Below the pieces are notes generated by a model that worked only from the letters and a program-made list of their open reading frames with translations, had not been told where the DNA came from and did no database searches. Of a DNA stretch of 64,000 nt, positions 1 through 10,114 are shown in pieces. Numbering within the stretch: position 1 is the stretch's first letter; every line of letters starts with the position of its first letter. A program made the translations under genes and the position numbers. This DNA comes from Pseudomonas sp. GM41(2012). GTDB taxonomy: Bacteria; Pseudomonadota; Gammaproteobacteria; Pseudomonadales; Pseudomonadaceae. The stretch covers positions 930,001 through 994,000 of the forward strand of contig NZ_AKJN02000006.1 in NCBI RefSeq assembly GCF_000282315.2. The letters are read 5' to 3'.

Positions 1-743
1 GCGAATTCAAAGGCCCGGCGATCCTGACGCTGCAAAGCGATAGCGGTCATACCCAGCGGGTCGGGCTGGTCGGCGGTATGACTCAGTTACAAGGCAACAG
101 CAACGGGCTGCTGACCGGTCGCGCCCTTGCTGACCCCAGCCACGACACCCTCAACCTCGAAGGCCAGAGCCTCGGCGCTTACTGGAGTTTGACCGGGCCC
201 CAAGGCTGGCACGTGGACTTGACGGCCAGCGGCGGTCGGGTCAACGGCTATACCCGCAATGACCAGGGCGCCCGACTGCCGACCGAGGGCAACGCGGTGA
301 CGCTGTCGGTGGAAGGTGGTTTCCCCATTGGTCTGAGCGATAACTGGGTAGTTGAACCCCAGGCGCAATTAATCAATCAACGCATTACCCTGGACACCCC
401 GTATGCCGGCTCAGGCAATGCCTCGTCCGGCGATCTGACGTCCTGGAGCGGCCGGGTCGGTGCACGGTTGAAAGGTAATTACGACATCAACGGGCTGGGA
501 GTCGAACCCTATGTGCGAACCAACTTGTGGCATACGGTGTACACCAGCGATACCGTGAACCTCGATCAGGTCGAGAAGATCAGCAGCAGCCGCTACTCAT
601 CGACCGTCGAAGTGGGTTTGGGCCTGGTGGCCAGAGTGACGCCCGCCGTGAGTCTTTACGTCAGCGCCGACTACAGCAGTGATGTGGATGGCAATGATTT
701 GAACGGGTTTATTGGGAGTTTGGGTGTGCGGATGCGGTGGTGA
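1..743 (+). CDS. Autotransporter outer-membrane beta-barrel domain, 3' part only
   Basis: The frame is open from the left edge (first full codon at base 3), so this is the C-terminal ~246 residues of a larger protein. The visible part has alternating polar/aromatic strands with repeated Gly-rich turns and ends in ...GVRMRW, the terminal aromatic residue used by the BAM complex for outer-membrane beta-barrels. Amphipathic strands such as WSLTGPQGWHVDLTASG and VEPYVRTNLWHTVY fit the 12-stranded translocator of type Va autotransporters. The barrel inserts in the outer membrane and exports or displays an N-terminal passenger that lies outside the window, so the substrate or adhesin function cannot be judged. 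An internal ATG at 78 is not the real start. A REPIN follows 37 bp after the stop. Confidence 0.85.
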   Translation, partial: EFKGPAILTLQSDSGHTQRVGLVGGMTQLQGNSNGLLTGRALADPSHDTLNLEGQSLGAYWSLTGPQGWHVDLTASGGRVNGYTRNDQGARLPTEGNAVTLSVEGGFPIGLSDNWVVEPQAQLINQRITLDTPYAGSGNASSGDLTSWSGRVGARLKGNYDINGLGVEPYVRTNLWHTVYTSDTVNLDQVEKISSSRYSSTVEVGLGLVARVTPAVSLYVSADYSSDVDGNDLNGFIGSLGVRMRW

Positions 744-780
744 GCGTTTCAGTTCAAGAAATTGATTGTTCGGGCTGACG

Positions 781-859
781 CCATCGCGAGCAGGCTCGCT
801 CCCACATTGGATTGATGTCGTACACAAAACCAATGTGGGAGTGAGCCCGCTCGCGATGG
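781..859. repeat. REPIN (two inverted REP hairpins)
   Basis: Left arm CCATCGCGAGCAGGCTCGCT..CCCACATTGG is mirrored by CCAATGTGGGAGTGAGCCCG..CTCGCGATGG with a short unique centre. This is the standard Pseudomonas REPIN shape. It sits between convergent genes (autotransporter and glgB) and may act as a transcript end or RNA-stability element for both. Confidence 0.9.
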
Positions 860-877
860 GAGCGACTCGGTTTTAGA

Positions 878-3109
878 TCAACCCTCCGGACGCAGCATCA
901 ACACCGCCAGCGGCGGCAGGTTCAATACCAACGAGAGTGCCTGGCCATGGCTCGGCTCGTCCTCGGTAAACGCCCCGCCGCTGTTGCCATAGTTCGAACC
1001 GGCGTAAGTGGCCGCATCGCTATTGATCACCTCGGTCCAACGCCCCACAAACGGTACGCCGATGCGATAACCCTCACGCGGCACCGGGGTGAAGTTAGCC
1101 ACCACCAACACCGGCCGCCCCTCCCTGCTCCAGCGCATGAAGGCGTAAACACTGTTGATTGCATCATCACCAATCAACCACTGGAAGCCTTGCGGCGCAT
1201 CGTCCTGATCGTGCAGCGCCGGTTCTTCGCGATACAGCCGATTAAGATCGCCGACGAGTTTCTGCACACCTTTGTGTTCCGAGTACTGCAGCAAGTACCA
1301 GTCGAGTTGCTGATCGTGGTTCCACTCACGCCACTGACCAAACTCGCAGCCCATGAACAATAGCTTCTTGCCCGGATGTGCCCACATGAAACTGAGGTAG
1401 GCGCGCAGGTTGGCGAATTTCTGCCAGCGATCGCCCGGCATCTTGTCGATCAGCGAGTGCTTGCCGTGTACCACCTCGTCGTGGGAAATCGGCAGGATAA
1501 AACGCTCGGACCAGGCATACACCAGGCCAAAACTCAGTTCGTTGTGGTGATGAGCGCGGTACACCGGGTCTTGCTGGATGTAGTGCAGCGAATCGTGCAT
1601 CCAGCCCATGTTCCATTTGTAGTCGAAGCCCAGTCCGCCCTGTTGCGTGCCCTGGCTGACACCCGGCCACGCGGTGGATTCTTCGGCGATCACCAGCGCG
1701 CCGGGGGCTTCGAGGTCGACCACGTCATTGAGATGGCGCAGGAAGTCGATGGCTTCGAGGTTTTCTCGACCGCCGTGACGGTTTGGCACCCATTCGCCGG
1801 CCTTGCGCGAGTAATCGCGATACAGCATCGAAGCCACGGCATCGACCCGCAGACCGTCGACGTGGAAATGTTTGAGCCAGTGCAGCGCCGAGGCCAGCAT
1901 GTAGCCGTGCACTTCGGTGCGACCCAGGTTGTAGATCAGCGTGTCCCAGTCCTGATGGAAGCCTTCCTGCGGGTTGCCGTACTCGTACAGCGCGGTGCCG
2001 TCGAATTGCGCCAGACCGTGAATATCGGTCGGGAAATGGGCCGGCACCCAATCGAGGATCACGCCAATATCGGCCTGGTGGCAGGCATTGACGAACGCGG
2101 CGAAGTCATCCGGCGACCCGTAGCGGGCGCTTGGGGCGAATTGCGACAGCAGCTGATAGCCCCAGGAGCCGCCGAACGGGTGCTCCATGATCGGCATCAG
2201 CTCGATGTGGGTAAAACCCAGTTCCTTCACGTAAGGAATCAGCCGCTCGGCCAACTCATGCCAGGTGTACAGGCGCGCAACTTCGCCCAAATCATCCAGC
2301 TCACATTGCCAGGACCCTGCATGCAATTCGTAGATCGACAGCGGCGCACTCACCCGATGACGGTCGCCCCGCGATTGCATCCACTCCTGATCCTGCCAAT
2401 CGATGTTCAGCGGCGAAGCGACTTTTGACGCGGTGTCCGGCGGCAGCGAGGTGGCCAGCGCCATCGGGTCGGCCTTGAGTGGCAGAATGCCGTGGCTACC
2501 GAGGATTTCGTATTTGTACGTTTCCCCCGCTTGCATGCGCGGGACGAAAATTTCCCATACGCCGGTAGGATGGCGCAGGCGCATCGGGTGCCGGCGACCG
2601 TCCCAGTTGTTGAAGTCACCCACCACCGACACCCTCTTGGCGTTCGGTGCCCACACGGCGAAACGCACGCCATCGACACCGTCGACCGTTTTCAGCTGTG
2701 CGCCCAGGCAAGCGCTGAGGTCGCGGTGATTGCCTTCGGCGAACAAGTACAAGTCCATCTCGCCGAGCAACGGGCCAAAGCTGTAAGTGTCTTCGGAAAC
2801 CTGTTCGCCGCCGGCCCACCGGGTTCGCAGCAGATACGGCTGCGCCCGATCGAAGTGCCCGACGAACAGGCCCGGCGTCTGGGTGGCCTCAAGGTTGCCG
2901 AGCTCTTCCCCGGAGTCCTTGGCCAGTACCTGCACGCTCAAGGCGTCCGGCAAATAGGCCCGAATGAATTGCCCGCCGGCACCATCGCCGTGGGGGCCAA
3001 GAATTGCAAAGGGGTCGTGATGTTCGGCGCGTACCAGTGCGTCGATGTCCCGCGATCTGGGCAGCAACGCTTCTTTAGCGTGCCCCTGTTCCTTGTTCGA
3101 GAAACTCAT
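878..3109 (-). CDS. glgB: 1,4-alpha-glucan branching enzyme GlgB
   Basis: Cytoplasmic GH13 enzyme that cuts alpha-1,4-glucan and re-attaches the piece as an alpha-1,6 branch. The 743-residue length is normal for bacterial GlgB. An N-terminal GlgB-specific domain and a CBM48-like domain ([20 protein letters not shown]) precede the (beta/alpha)8 barrel. The nucleophile motif [15 protein letters not shown], the acid/base [10 protein letters not shown] and the transition-state [14 protein letters not shown] are all present, so it should be active. The start at 3109 is supported by GGAGAG six bases upstream. It starts 2 bp after the treS stop, so it is the last gene of the glgE-treS-glgB operon, branching the linear glucan made by GlgE. 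Confidence 0.97.
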   Translation of the reverse strand: MSFSNKEQGHAKEALLPRSRDIDALVRAEHHDPFAILGPHGDGAGGQFIRAYLPDALSVQVLAKDSGEELGNLEATQTPGLFVGHFDRAQPYLLRTRWAGGEQVSEDTYSFGPLLGEMDLYLFAEGNHRDLSACLGAQLKTVDGVDGVRFAVWAPNAKRVSVVGDFNNWDGRRHPMRLRHPTGVWEIFVPRMQAGETYKYEILGSHGILPLKADPMALATSLPPDTASKVASPLNIDWQDQEWMQSRGDRHRVSAPLSIYELHAGSWQCELDDLGEVARLYTWHELAERLIPYVKELGFTHIELMPIMEHPFGGSWGYQLLSQFAPSARYGSPDDFAAFVNACHQADIGVILDWVPAHFPTDIHGLAQFDGTALYEYGNPQEGFHQDWDTLIYNLGRTEVHGYMLASALHWLKHFHVDGLRVDAVASMLYRDYSRKAGEWVPNRHGGRENLEAIDFLRHLNDVVDLEAPGALVIAEESTAWPGVSQGTQQGGLGFDYKWNMGWMHDSLHYIQQDPVYRAHHHNELSFGLVYAWSERFILPISHDEVVHGKHSLIDKMPGDRWQKFANLRAYLSFMWAHPGKKLLFMGCEFGQWREWNHDQQLDWYLLQYSEHKGVQKLVGDLNRLYREEPALHDQDDAPQGFQWLIGDDAINSVYAFMRWSREGRPVLVVANFTPVPREGYRIGVPFVGRWTEVINSDAATYAGSNYGNSGGAFTEDEPSHGQALSLVLNLPPLAVLMLRPEG

Positions 3110-3111
3110 GA

Positions 3112-6100
3112 CTACTCTCCACCAAGATCGGAAAAGGGTTTAAGCCCACTCAATAATCCATACAAACCGTGCAACGGCACGGGCAACCATGTGGGGCGAT
3201 TTTCTGCCTCATAGGCCACTTCATACGCTGCCTTCTCCAGGCCGAACAACGCCAATGCGGCGTCCTCGCCTTCCGGATCTTGCCATGCATGAGCAAGACT
3301 AGCTGCCGCTAGCCGATAAGCGTCGACAAATGCGTGTCTTGCTTCATTCAAATAGCGATCGGCGACACGTTGACGAGCGGCTTGGGCATCGGCCGTGTTG
3401 TCGACGTTGTGCACATTGATCGCCATCGCCGCAGCGTAGTCAAAGGAGCGCAATACGCCACTGACGTCTTTGTACGGGCTGTGTTTGCCCCGTCGTTCGT
3501 GCAGCGGCCGCGCCGGCTCGCCTTCGAAGTCGATCAGGTAGGCGTCGCCCTTGATCACCAGCACCTGCCCCAGGTGCAAGTCCCCGTGGACGCGAATGCG
3601 CAGACCCCCAACGGCTTTTTTGCCCAGCTCCTGAACATGGCTGAGGATGGCTTTTTTGTTGTCCAGTAAACGAGTGACCAAGGCTTTGTCTGCCGGGTTC
3701 AATTCGCTTTGATGCTGTTTGAGCAATTCCAGCGCGTGCTCCAGTTGCGCCGCCACGTCCTTGGCGCAGGCCAGGGCCTCTTTCTGGGTAGTGACTTTCG
3801 GGGCGAAGTCCGGGTTGTCGCTGGGCGCCGCCAGCACCTGATGCATTTCACCCAGACGCTGACCGAGCATGCCGGCGAAGTCTCTGAGTTCACCCAAGGC
3901 GTTGTAGTGTTGCTCCTGCTCGGACATGGCGTCGGCCAGCTCGTCGCGCAGCGCCCGTTCAAGGTTGTTCTGGGTCCATTCCCAGGCGTCGCCCTGATTG
4001 CTCAAGTAGCCTTGGGCAATCATCAGCAGACTTTCCTCACCCGCCGGATCACGGCGAACCACCGAACCCAGTAGCGGCGAGATATTGCGGAAACCGGCGT
4101 GAGTCAGGAACGCGCTCATTTCCAGTTCCGGGTGCACGCCGGACGCGACCTTGCGGATCAGTTTCAGCACCAGGCTGTTGCCGATCACCACCGAACTGTT
4201 GGACTGCTCGGCGGACAGGTAACGCACTTCCGATTCCCCGGTCAGGCCGAGTTTCGCCAGTTCCCACGTCGGCTCAAAGCAGATATCGCCCGCACTGGAT
4301 GGCACTACGGTATTACTTTGCATGCCCTGCAATACCGCATGCACAAAGGTATCGAGGCTGAAGGCATCAGTGATCAAGCCAACCTGACGCACGCGCCGGA
4401 CCCGAGACAAGGCCAGTTGCTGAGGCAACGCGGCACCCACCTGATCTTCAGAGATAAAACCGAACGGCAACTGATAGCGGCTGGTCTGGCCGCCACTGGT
4501 GACGTCGATTTCACTCAACAACACGGGGTGCAGCGGATCGCCGAAGCGCACGCCGTAGGCGATGTTGACCTGTTCGATGGCCGCGTCCTTGCCGGCAAAC
4601 CAGCGGCGATTCTGTAGCCAGCTCGGCAAGATGCCCTGCTCCAGCGTGCCGCGGGACGGCGCTTCGAGCAGTTCTTCCATGCGTTTCTTCAGCACCAGCG
4701 TGGTGAAGTCCGGCAGGCTTTGCGCCGGTTCCACGTGCCAGCTTGGCATCTGGTTTTCTGCTGCCAGGCCGAACCAGTAGAAGCCGTAAGGCGCCAGGGT
4801 CAGAAGGAAATTCAACTGGCCGATCGGCGGGAAGGCGTTACCGCCAAGCATTTCCACCGGCACCATGCCGGCATAAGCGGATAAATCCAGCTCCGCCGCT
4901 TGCGCACTGCGCGATACGTTGGCCACGCACAGAATGATTTCGTACCTACCATCCGGTCCGGTGAATTCCCGGGTATAGGCCAGGATCCGTCGGTTACTCG
5001 GCGAGAGCATTTTCAGTGTGCCGCGACCGAAGGCCTTGGACTGCTTGCGCACGGCGAGCATGCGCCGGGTCCAGTTGAGCAACGAATGCGGGTCGCCGGC
5101 CTGGGTTTCAACGTTGACCGACAGGTAACCGTATTGCGGGTCCATGATCGGTGGCAGCACCAGGCTGGCCGGGTCAGCGCGGGAGAAACCGCCGTTACGG
5201 TCAATCGACCACTGCATGGGCGTGCGCACGCCGTCACGGTCGCCGAGGTAGATGTTGTCGCCCATGCCGATTTCATCGCCGTAATACAGGGTCGGCGTAC
5301 CGGGCATCGACAGCAGCAAACTGTTAAGCAGTTCTACGCGACGACGGTCGCGCTCCATCAACGGCGCCAAGCGGCGGCGAATCCCAAGGTTGATCCGCGC
5401 CCGACGGTCGGCCGCGTAGTAATTCCACAGGTAATCGCGCTCCTTGTCGGTGACCATTTCCAGGGTCAGCTCATCGTGGTTGCGCAGGAAAATCGCCCAC
5501 TGACAGTTGGCCGGGATCTCCGGGGTCTGACGCAGGATATCGGTGATCGGGAAACGGTCTTCCTGGGCCAGCGCCATGTACATGCGTGGCATCAGCGGGA
5601 AGTGGAACGCCATGTGGCATTCGTCGCCGTTCAGGCCTTTGGCGTCGGTGTCGCCGAAGTAAAGCTGCGTGTCTTCGGGCCATTGGTTGGCCTCGGCCAG
5701 CAGCATGCGGTCCGGGTAATTGGCGTCGATTTCGGCACGGATCTGCTTGAGGACGTCGTGGGTCTCGGGCAGGTTTTCGTTGTTGGTGCCGTCGCGTTCG
5801 ATCAGGTACGGGATCGCGTCGAGGCGCAGACCGTCGATGCCCATGTCCAGCCAGTAGCGCATTACCGACAGCACGGCTTTCATGACTTGCGGGTTATCGA
5901 AATTCAGGTCTGGCTGGTGGGAATAGAAACGGTGCCAGAAGTACTGGCCGGCCACCGGGTCCCAGGTCCAGTTGGACTTTTCGGTGTCGAGAAAAATGAT
6001 GCGGGTGCCGTCGTACTTTTGATCGTCATCCGACCAGACGTAGAAATCCCGCGCCGCCGAACCTTTCTTGGCCTTGCGCGCACGCTGAAACCAGGCGTGC

Positions 6101-6453
6101 TGGTCCGAGGTGTGGTTGATGACCAGTTCGGTAATCACTCGCAGGCCACGTTTGTGGGCTTCCGAGATGAAACGTTTCGCGTCGGCCATGGTGCCGTAGT
6201 CGGAATGCACGCCACGGTATTCGGCAATGTCGTAGCCGTCATCACGCCGTGGCGAGGGATAGAACGGCAACAGCCAGATAGTGTTGACGCCCAGATCGGC
6301 AATGTAATCGAGTTTGGCGATAAGACCGGGAAAGTCGCCGATCCCGTCATTGTTGGAGTCGAAAAAAGACTTAACGTGAACCTGGTAGATCACCGCATCC
6401 TTGTACCAGAGCGGGTCCTTGATGAAGGTGGCTGCCTTGGGTTTCTTCGCCAT
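3112..6453 (-). CDS. treS: Trehalose synthase-maltokinase fusion (TreS-Mak/Pep2)
   Basis: Bifunctional cytoplasmic protein of 1113 residues. Residues ~1-560 are GH13 trehalose synthase (maltose/trehalose isomerase): nucleophile in [10 protein letters not shown] (D212), acid/base in LLAEANQW (E254) and the [12 protein letters not shown] motif. Residues ~600-1113 are a maltokinase of the aminoglycoside-phosphotransferase-like fold, with a catalytic HGDLHLGQ loop and a metal-binding IDFEGEP motif near residues 980-1010. Together they turn trehalose into maltose 1-phosphate, the GlgE substrate. TreS and Mak are separate proteins in many actinobacteria, whereas the fused form is usual in pseudomonads. 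The gene lies 200 bp downstream of glgE, with a REPIN between, and 2 bp upstream of glgB. Confidence 0.96.
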   Translation of the reverse strand: MAKKPKAATFIKDPLWYKDAVIYQVHVKSFFDSNNDGIGDFPGLIAKLDYIADLGVNTIWLLPFYPSPRRDDGYDIAEYRGVHSDYGTMADAKRFISEAHKRGLRVITELVINHTSDQHAWFQRARKAKKGSAARDFYVWSDDDQKYDGTRIIFLDTEKSNWTWDPVAGQYFWHRFYSHQPDLNFDNPQVMKAVLSVMRYWLDMGIDGLRLDAIPYLIERDGTNNENLPETHDVLKQIRAEIDANYPDRMLLAEANQWPEDTQLYFGDTDAKGLNGDECHMAFHFPLMPRMYMALAQEDRFPITDILRQTPEIPANCQWAIFLRNHDELTLEMVTDKERDYLWNYYAADRRARINLGIRRRLAPLMERDRRRVELLNSLLLSMPGTPTLYYGDEIGMGDNIYLGDRDGVRTPMQWSIDRNGGFSRADPASLVLPPIMDPQYGYLSVNVETQAGDPHSLLNWTRRMLAVRKQSKAFGRGTLKMLSPSNRRILAYTREFTGPDGRYEIILCVANVSRSAQAAELDLSAYAGMVPVEMLGGNAFPPIGQLNFLLTLAPYGFYWFGLAAENQMPSWHVEPAQSLPDFTTLVLKKRMEELLEAPSRGTLEQGILPSWLQNRRWFAGKDAAIEQVNIAYGVRFGDPLHPVLLSEIDVTSGGQTSRYQLPFGFISEDQVGAALPQQLALSRVRRVRQVGLITDAFSLDTFVHAVLQGMQSNTVVPSSAGDICFEPTWELAKLGLTGESEVRYLSAEQSNSSVVIGNSLVLKLIRKVASGVHPELEMSAFLTHAGFRNISPLLGSVVRRDPAGEESLLMIAQGYLSNQGDAWEWTQNNLERALRDELADAMSEQEQHYNALGELRDFAGMLGQRLGEMHQVLAAPSDNPDFAPKVTTQKEALACAKDVAAQLEHALELLKQHQSELNPADKALVTRLLDNKKAILSHVQELGKKAVGGLRIRVHGDLHLGQVLVIKGDAYLIDFEGEPARPLHERRGKHSPYKDVSGVLRSFDYAAAMAINVHNVDNTADAQAARQRVADRYLNEARHAFVDAYRLAAASLAHAWQDPEGEDAALALFGLEKAAYEVAYEAENRPTWLPVPLHGLYGLLSGLKPFSDLGGE

Positions 6454-6520
6454 TTGAAACTCCTGTTGAATTCAGTGAAGCCTTTGAGCCGAACGCCTAC
6501 GTGTGGTGAAGGGGGCTTTT

Positions 6521-6643
6521 GTGGCGAGGGGATTTATCCCCGTTCGGCTGCGAAGCAGTCGCATGCTTTTAATCTTGTTGATGCGGTGTCTGGGCGGATT
6601 GGGGGCCGCTTCGCGGCCCAACGGGGATAAATCCCCTCGCCAC
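6521..6643. repeat. REP-type inverted repeat inside the glg operon
   Basis: GTGGCGAGGGGATTTATCCC is repeated in inverted orientation at the right end (GGGATAAATCCCCTCGCCAC). An inner GGGCCGC-TTCG-CGGCCC hairpin and a short unique centre lie between. It occupies most of the gap between glgE and treS and may tune relative expression of the two. This subfamily differs from the GTGGGAGCGAGC type seen elsewhere and recurs at about 20949-21064. Confidence 0.85.
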
Positions 6644-6653
6644 ATAAGCAGGC

Positions 6654-8651
6654 TCAGGAAATGCTGATTCGCCAGATCCCGAACGGTTGATGTGCCGGGT
6701 CGATCCGCATGAATTGGTACTTGCCGTGCCAGGTCCAGCGATGACCGCTCATCAAGTCTTCGCCCTGGGTGCTGGCGTCGTCGGGCAAGCCCATTTCCCA
6801 CAGCGGCAATTCGAAATTCGCTTCCTGGACGTTATGCGGATCAAGACTGACGGCCACCAGAATGAAATTGCTGCCATCCGCGCTGAGTTTGCCGAAATAC
6901 AGAATGTTGTCGTTCCAGGCGTTGTAGACCTTCAAGCCCAGATGCGTCTGCAGCGCCGGGTTCTGCCGGCGGATGCGGTTGAGCTGGGCGATCTCGGCAA
7001 TGATGTTGCCCGGCGCGTTGAAGTCCCGTGGGCGGATTTCGTACTTCTCGGAGTTGAGGTATTCCTCCTTGCCCGGCACCGGTGCCGCTTCGCACAGTTC
7101 AAAGCCTGAATACATTCCCCACAAACCAGAGCCCATGGTCGCCAGCGCCGCGCGGATCAGAAAACCGGCGCGCCCCGACTCATGCAAAAACGCCGGGTTG
7201 ATGTCCGGTGTGTTGACGAAGAAGTTCGGCCGAAAGCATTCGCGCCACGGTGACTCGTTGAGTTCAGTGAAATAGGTGGCCAGCTCGGACTTGTTGTTGC
7301 GCCAGGTGAAGTAGGTGTAGCTCTGGGAGTAACCGACCTTGCCGAGCCGCGCCATCATTGCCGGGGTGGTAAAGGCTTCGGCCAGGAAGATCACTTCGGG
7401 GTACAGCGCCCGCACATCAGCGATCAGCCATTGCCAGAACGGCAGCGGTTTGGTGTGAGGGTTGTCGACGCGAAACAGCTTCACGCCCTCCTCGACCCAA
7501 CCCACCACGATGTCGCGCAACTCGACCCACAGACTCGGGATCGCATCGGTGGCATAGAAATCGACGTTGACGATGTCCTGGTATTTCTTCGGCGGGTTCT
7601 CGGCGTATTTGATCGTGCCGTCGGGACGCCAGTTGAACCAGCCCGGGTGCTGCTGCAGCCACGGGTGATCCTGAGAACACTGAATCGCGAAGTCGAGGGC
7701 GATTTCCAGTCCATGGTCCGCGGCTGCTGCAACGAGCCGACGGAAGTCTTCACGGCTGCCCAGTTCGGCGTGTATGGCTTCATGCCCGCCCTCTTCGCTG
7801 CCAATGGCATACGGACTGCCCGGATCGTCCGGTCCGGCGGTCAGGGAATTGTTCGGGCCTTTGCGGTAGCTGCGGCCGATCGGGTGGATCGGCGGGAAGT
7901 ACAGCACATCGAAGCCCATGTCCTGAATCATCGGCAGCCGCGAATGCACATCGTTGAAGGTGCCATGACGGGCCGGATCGTCAGTGATCGAACGCGGAAA
8001 CAATTCATACCAACTGGCGAACTGCGCCAGGTCCCGTTCGACGTCGACCGGGTACTCAGGGCTGAGGCTCAAATAGGCACGATGATCGGCCTGCGTCATC
8101 AGCTCGGCGCTACGCTGGTGCAGAAACAGCTCGACCTGCTCGATTTCGAGCAGACCCGACAATTCATGGTGCAGCGCCGCCAGTTGCTCACTCAGCGGCC
8201 CTTCGGTGCGTTCGGCGGCTTGCTGGACCAGCGTACGCCCCTCCTGCAACTCCAGGCTGATCGGCACCCTGGCGGCGTGTTTTTTCTCCAGCTCATAACA
8301 GAAGCTGGCGAACTGATCGATCCAGGCTTCGATGCAAAACACATAACGGCCCTGGCGCGCGACCCGGAACTGGCCCTGCCAACCATTATTGCCCAGGTCG
8401 GCCATGACTTCGCTTTGCCAGGTTTCCTCTCCCTCGGCGTGCCAACGTACGCGCACGGCCAATTTGTCGTGACCGTCAGCGAACACTTTGCTGGTCACCA
8501 CCACGTCCTGACCCATCACGGCCTTGACGGCGAACTGCCCGCCATCGAGGGTCGGCATGGTGTTTTCGATGGCGATGCGCGGTAGCAGTAAAGCCTGCGA
8601 CAACGGCATATGAGGGTTGTAGTTCAGCTCTGTCGGTTTTTCAGCAGTCAT
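6654..8651 (-). CDS. glgE: Alpha-1,4-glucan:maltose-1-phosphate maltosyltransferase GlgE
   Basis: GH13_3 enzyme that extends alpha-1,4-glucan by two glucose units from maltose 1-phosphate, in the cytoplasm. The 665-residue length is normal. An N-terminal beta-sandwich domain (~30-130, containing AVRVRWHAEGEETWQSEVM) precedes the helical insert and barrel. Motifs visible are YFPPIHPIGRSYRKG, the nucleophile region LFRVDNPHTKP and the acid/base FLAEAFTTP. AAGGAG lies ~10 bp before the ATG. First gene of the glgE-treS-glgB operon. No ADP-glucose route genes (glgC, glgA) are in the window, so glucan here would come from trehalose. Confidence 0.97.
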   Translation of the reverse strand: MTAEKPTELNYNPHMPLSQALLLPRIAIENTMPTLDGGQFAVKAVMGQDVVVTSKVFADGHDKLAVRVRWHAEGEETWQSEVMADLGNNGWQGQFRVARQGRYVFCIEAWIDQFASFCYELEKKHAARVPISLELQEGRTLVQQAAERTEGPLSEQLAALHHELSGLLEIEQVELFLHQRSAELMTQADHRAYLSLSPEYPVDVERDLAQFASWYELFPRSITDDPARHGTFNDVHSRLPMIQDMGFDVLYFPPIHPIGRSYRKGPNNSLTAGPDDPGSPYAIGSEEGGHEAIHAELGSREDFRRLVAAAADHGLEIALDFAIQCSQDHPWLQQHPGWFNWRPDGTIKYAENPPKKYQDIVNVDFYATDAIPSLWVELRDIVVGWVEEGVKLFRVDNPHTKPLPFWQWLIADVRALYPEVIFLAEAFTTPAMMARLGKVGYSQSYTYFTWRNNKSELATYFTELNESPWRECFRPNFFVNTPDINPAFLHESGRAGFLIRAALATMGSGLWGMYSGFELCEAAPVPGKEEYLNSEKYEIRPRDFNAPGNIIAEIAQLNRIRRQNPALQTHLGLKVYNAWNDNILYFGKLSADGSNFILVAVSLDPHNVQEANFELPLWEMGLPDDASTQGEDLMSGHRWTWHGKYQFMRIDPAHQPFGIWRISIS

Positions 8652-8881
8652 CGAGCATCTCTCCTTTACGCCCCATGGACGCTCTTGTGTCTGTGGCTTG
8701 TAACAGGATAGCCATCCCGCAGGATCGTCCGCCCCGGAATGAACTCACTTAGGTTCCGAGCGACAGGCGCCGGTAAAAGTTCACGAGGATTTGCCCGGGC
8801 CTTCGAAGGAATCAATTCCTTTACGCCGTGGTCAACACACTTAAGCACGACTTACGCCATGTGCCACCGGAGGTTGAATTT

Positions 8882-9049
8882 ATGAGCATTCCGATCCCTG
8901 CCGAAACGCCTGATCCAAACATCGACAGCCCGACCATTCCGCCGACCGAGCCTGAACCTGTGCCTGAGCAAGACCCGCCCGGCACTACTCCGCCACCTCG
9001 GGAAGACCCGCCAGCGACGATGCCGCCAGTGGTCGTCATACCGGAATGA
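8882..9049 (+). CDS. Small proline-rich protein of unknown function
   Basis: A 55-residue reading frame starting at the ATG preceded by CCGGAGG with 8-base spacing. An upstream ATG at 8828 has no comparable ribosome site. Composition is extreme: roughly a third of residues are proline, with many Glu/Asp and Thr and no hydrophobic segment, e.g. TIPPTEPEPVPEQDPPGTTPP. It has no signal peptide and is probably disordered. It lies between divergently read glgE and convergently read MgtC-like genes, so it would be monocistronic. I do not recognise a family. The clear Shine-Dalgarno site is the main argument that it is real. Confidence 0.55.
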   Translation: MSIPIPAETPDPNIDSPTIPPTEPEPVPEQDPPGTTPPPREDPPATMPPVVVIPE

Positions 9050-9057
9050 TCGCCAGT

Positions 9058-9564
9058 TCAGGGATTTTGATCCTTGTCCTTGTCGATCATCCGCACTACG
9101 GCGGGCATCACACTGAGAATCGCCAACGCCAGCAACGTGCTGAGCACCGCCGTCGCCTCTCGCCCCAACCCGGCCGAGACGCCAATGGCAGCGGTCATCC
9201 ACAACCCGGCGGCGGTGGTCAGGCCTTTGACGTGCCCCTCGTCGCCCTCGTTGTTTTTCAGAATAGTCCCTGCGCCAAGAAAGCCGATCCCCGCGATCAC
9301 ACCCTGCACCACCCGGCTCATGGCATCGGCTTGCGAGCCGGACATTTGCGGCACCAGCACGAACAGCGCGGCGCCGAGGGCCACCAGCATGTGGGTGCGA
9401 ACCCCGGCGGCCTTGCCCTTGTGCTCGCGTTCGAAGCCGAGAATTGCGCCCAACACCGCCGCCATCAACAAACGCACGGTAATGCGCGTCAGTTGTGAAG
9501 CGTCACCAACGTCGGCGAACTCCGCTTGCAGGGTCACCCAAACCTCATGCCACCAGGCGTTCAT
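9058..9564 (-). CDS. MgtC/SapB family membrane protein
   Basis: Inner-membrane protein of about 168 residues. The start is placed at the ATG (MNAWWHEV) preceded by AAGGA at 7 bases rather than at the upstream ATG at 9612. Four to five hydrophobic helices include the family signature TRITVRLLMAAVLGAILGFE followed by REHKGKAAGVRTHMLVALGA. Family members are linked to growth at low magnesium and to modulation of the F-type ATPase in intracellular pathogens. In soil pseudomonads the role is not clear. The C-terminal cytosolic domain of true MgtC is missing, so it is closer to the short SapB-type form. It converges with the proline-rich gene. Confidence 0.85.
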   Translation of the reverse strand: MNAWWHEVWVTLQAEFADVGDASQLTRITVRLLMAAVLGAILGFEREHKGKAAGVRTHMLVALGAALFVLVPQMSGSQADAMSRVVQGVIAGIGFLGAGTILKNNEGDEGHVKGLTTAAGLWMTAAIGVSAGLGREATAVLSTLLALAILSVMPAVVRMIDKDKDQNP

Positions 9565-9685
9565 GGTGTTGTCCTTGTCAGGGGTCGTTTCAGGGTGGAC
9601 CGCGTCGACCATTAATCGGTTGCACAGAACGATGATCCTCGGCTGCGCCCTAACGCTTTAGATCCCGCAGAAAAAGGGCACCTCC

Positions 9686-9919
9686 ATGACTGTGCGCATC
9701 GAAAACCAGACCTGCTTCTTCATTACCGCGAACGGCGAAGAAATTCGTTTGTGTCCCGACGTCACCATCATCACCGACCCGGAAAAAGCCATGTCGGCAG
9801 TGGAGCTCGATGATCGGCGCTTCTACATTACCGAAGCAGAAGCCGACGCATTGACCGTAGCAGGCGCAGTCGACGGGCGTAGGCATTTGAAGGCCACCGA
9901 CAGTGGTTCGGTGATTTGA
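9686..9919 (+). CDS. Small conserved protein, probably DUF3203-like
   Basis: 77 residues, soluble, acidic, no signal peptide. The sequence MTVRIENQTCFFITANGEEI..., with a central AMSAVELDDRRFYITEAEADAL and a tail AGAVDGRRHLK, resembles a short Pseudomonas-restricted family that I remember as DUF3203; the assignment is from memory. It stands alone between the divergent mgtC-like gene and ccoG, 195 bp upstream of the latter. No catalytic motif is visible. Confidence 0.75.
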   Translation: MTVRIENQTCFFITANGEEIRLCPDVTIITDPEKAMSAVELDDRRFYITEAEADALTVAGAVDGRRHLKATDSGSVI

Positions 9920-9942
9920 CTGACCCGGATCAATAACCCCCG

Positions 9943-9982
9943 CAGACGCTTGATATAGGTGTCTGCGTCCCGCTGTAGCGGG
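9943..9982. promoter_or_regulatory. Two short inverted repeats upstream of the ccoG-like gene
   Basis: CAGACGC / GTGTCTG (9943-9949 and 9959-9965, one G-T pair) is followed at once by CCCGC-TGTA-GCGGG (9969-9982). Neither is followed by a T-tract, so they are not obvious terminators. They could be operator or leader structures for the 10115 gene. No TTGAT-N4-ATCAA ANR box was found in this gap. Confidence 0.3.
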
Positions 9983-10114
9983 TGCATCAACTTGTCGCAG
10001 GCTGCGGATCAATGCCCATCTGATCCGCTTTTTATTGCAATAGGTGAGTCTGTTATGCAAACAGATCGCCGCTCATAGTGCTCAGGCCTGATGGAGGCTG
10101 ATGAGCGAAAGACC

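Noticed and set aside
4900..6630. Long antisense frame (576 codons) opposite treS
   Set aside because: It is a shadow of the high-GC treS gene, has no ribosome site and its translation is Arg/His/Gln-rich without domain features. The same holds for other long antisense frames such as 10241-12361, 19334-20986 and 39181-40995.
9919..9942. TTGAC..GATCAA as an ANR site for ccoG
   Set aside because: The half-site spacing is 8 bases instead of 4.
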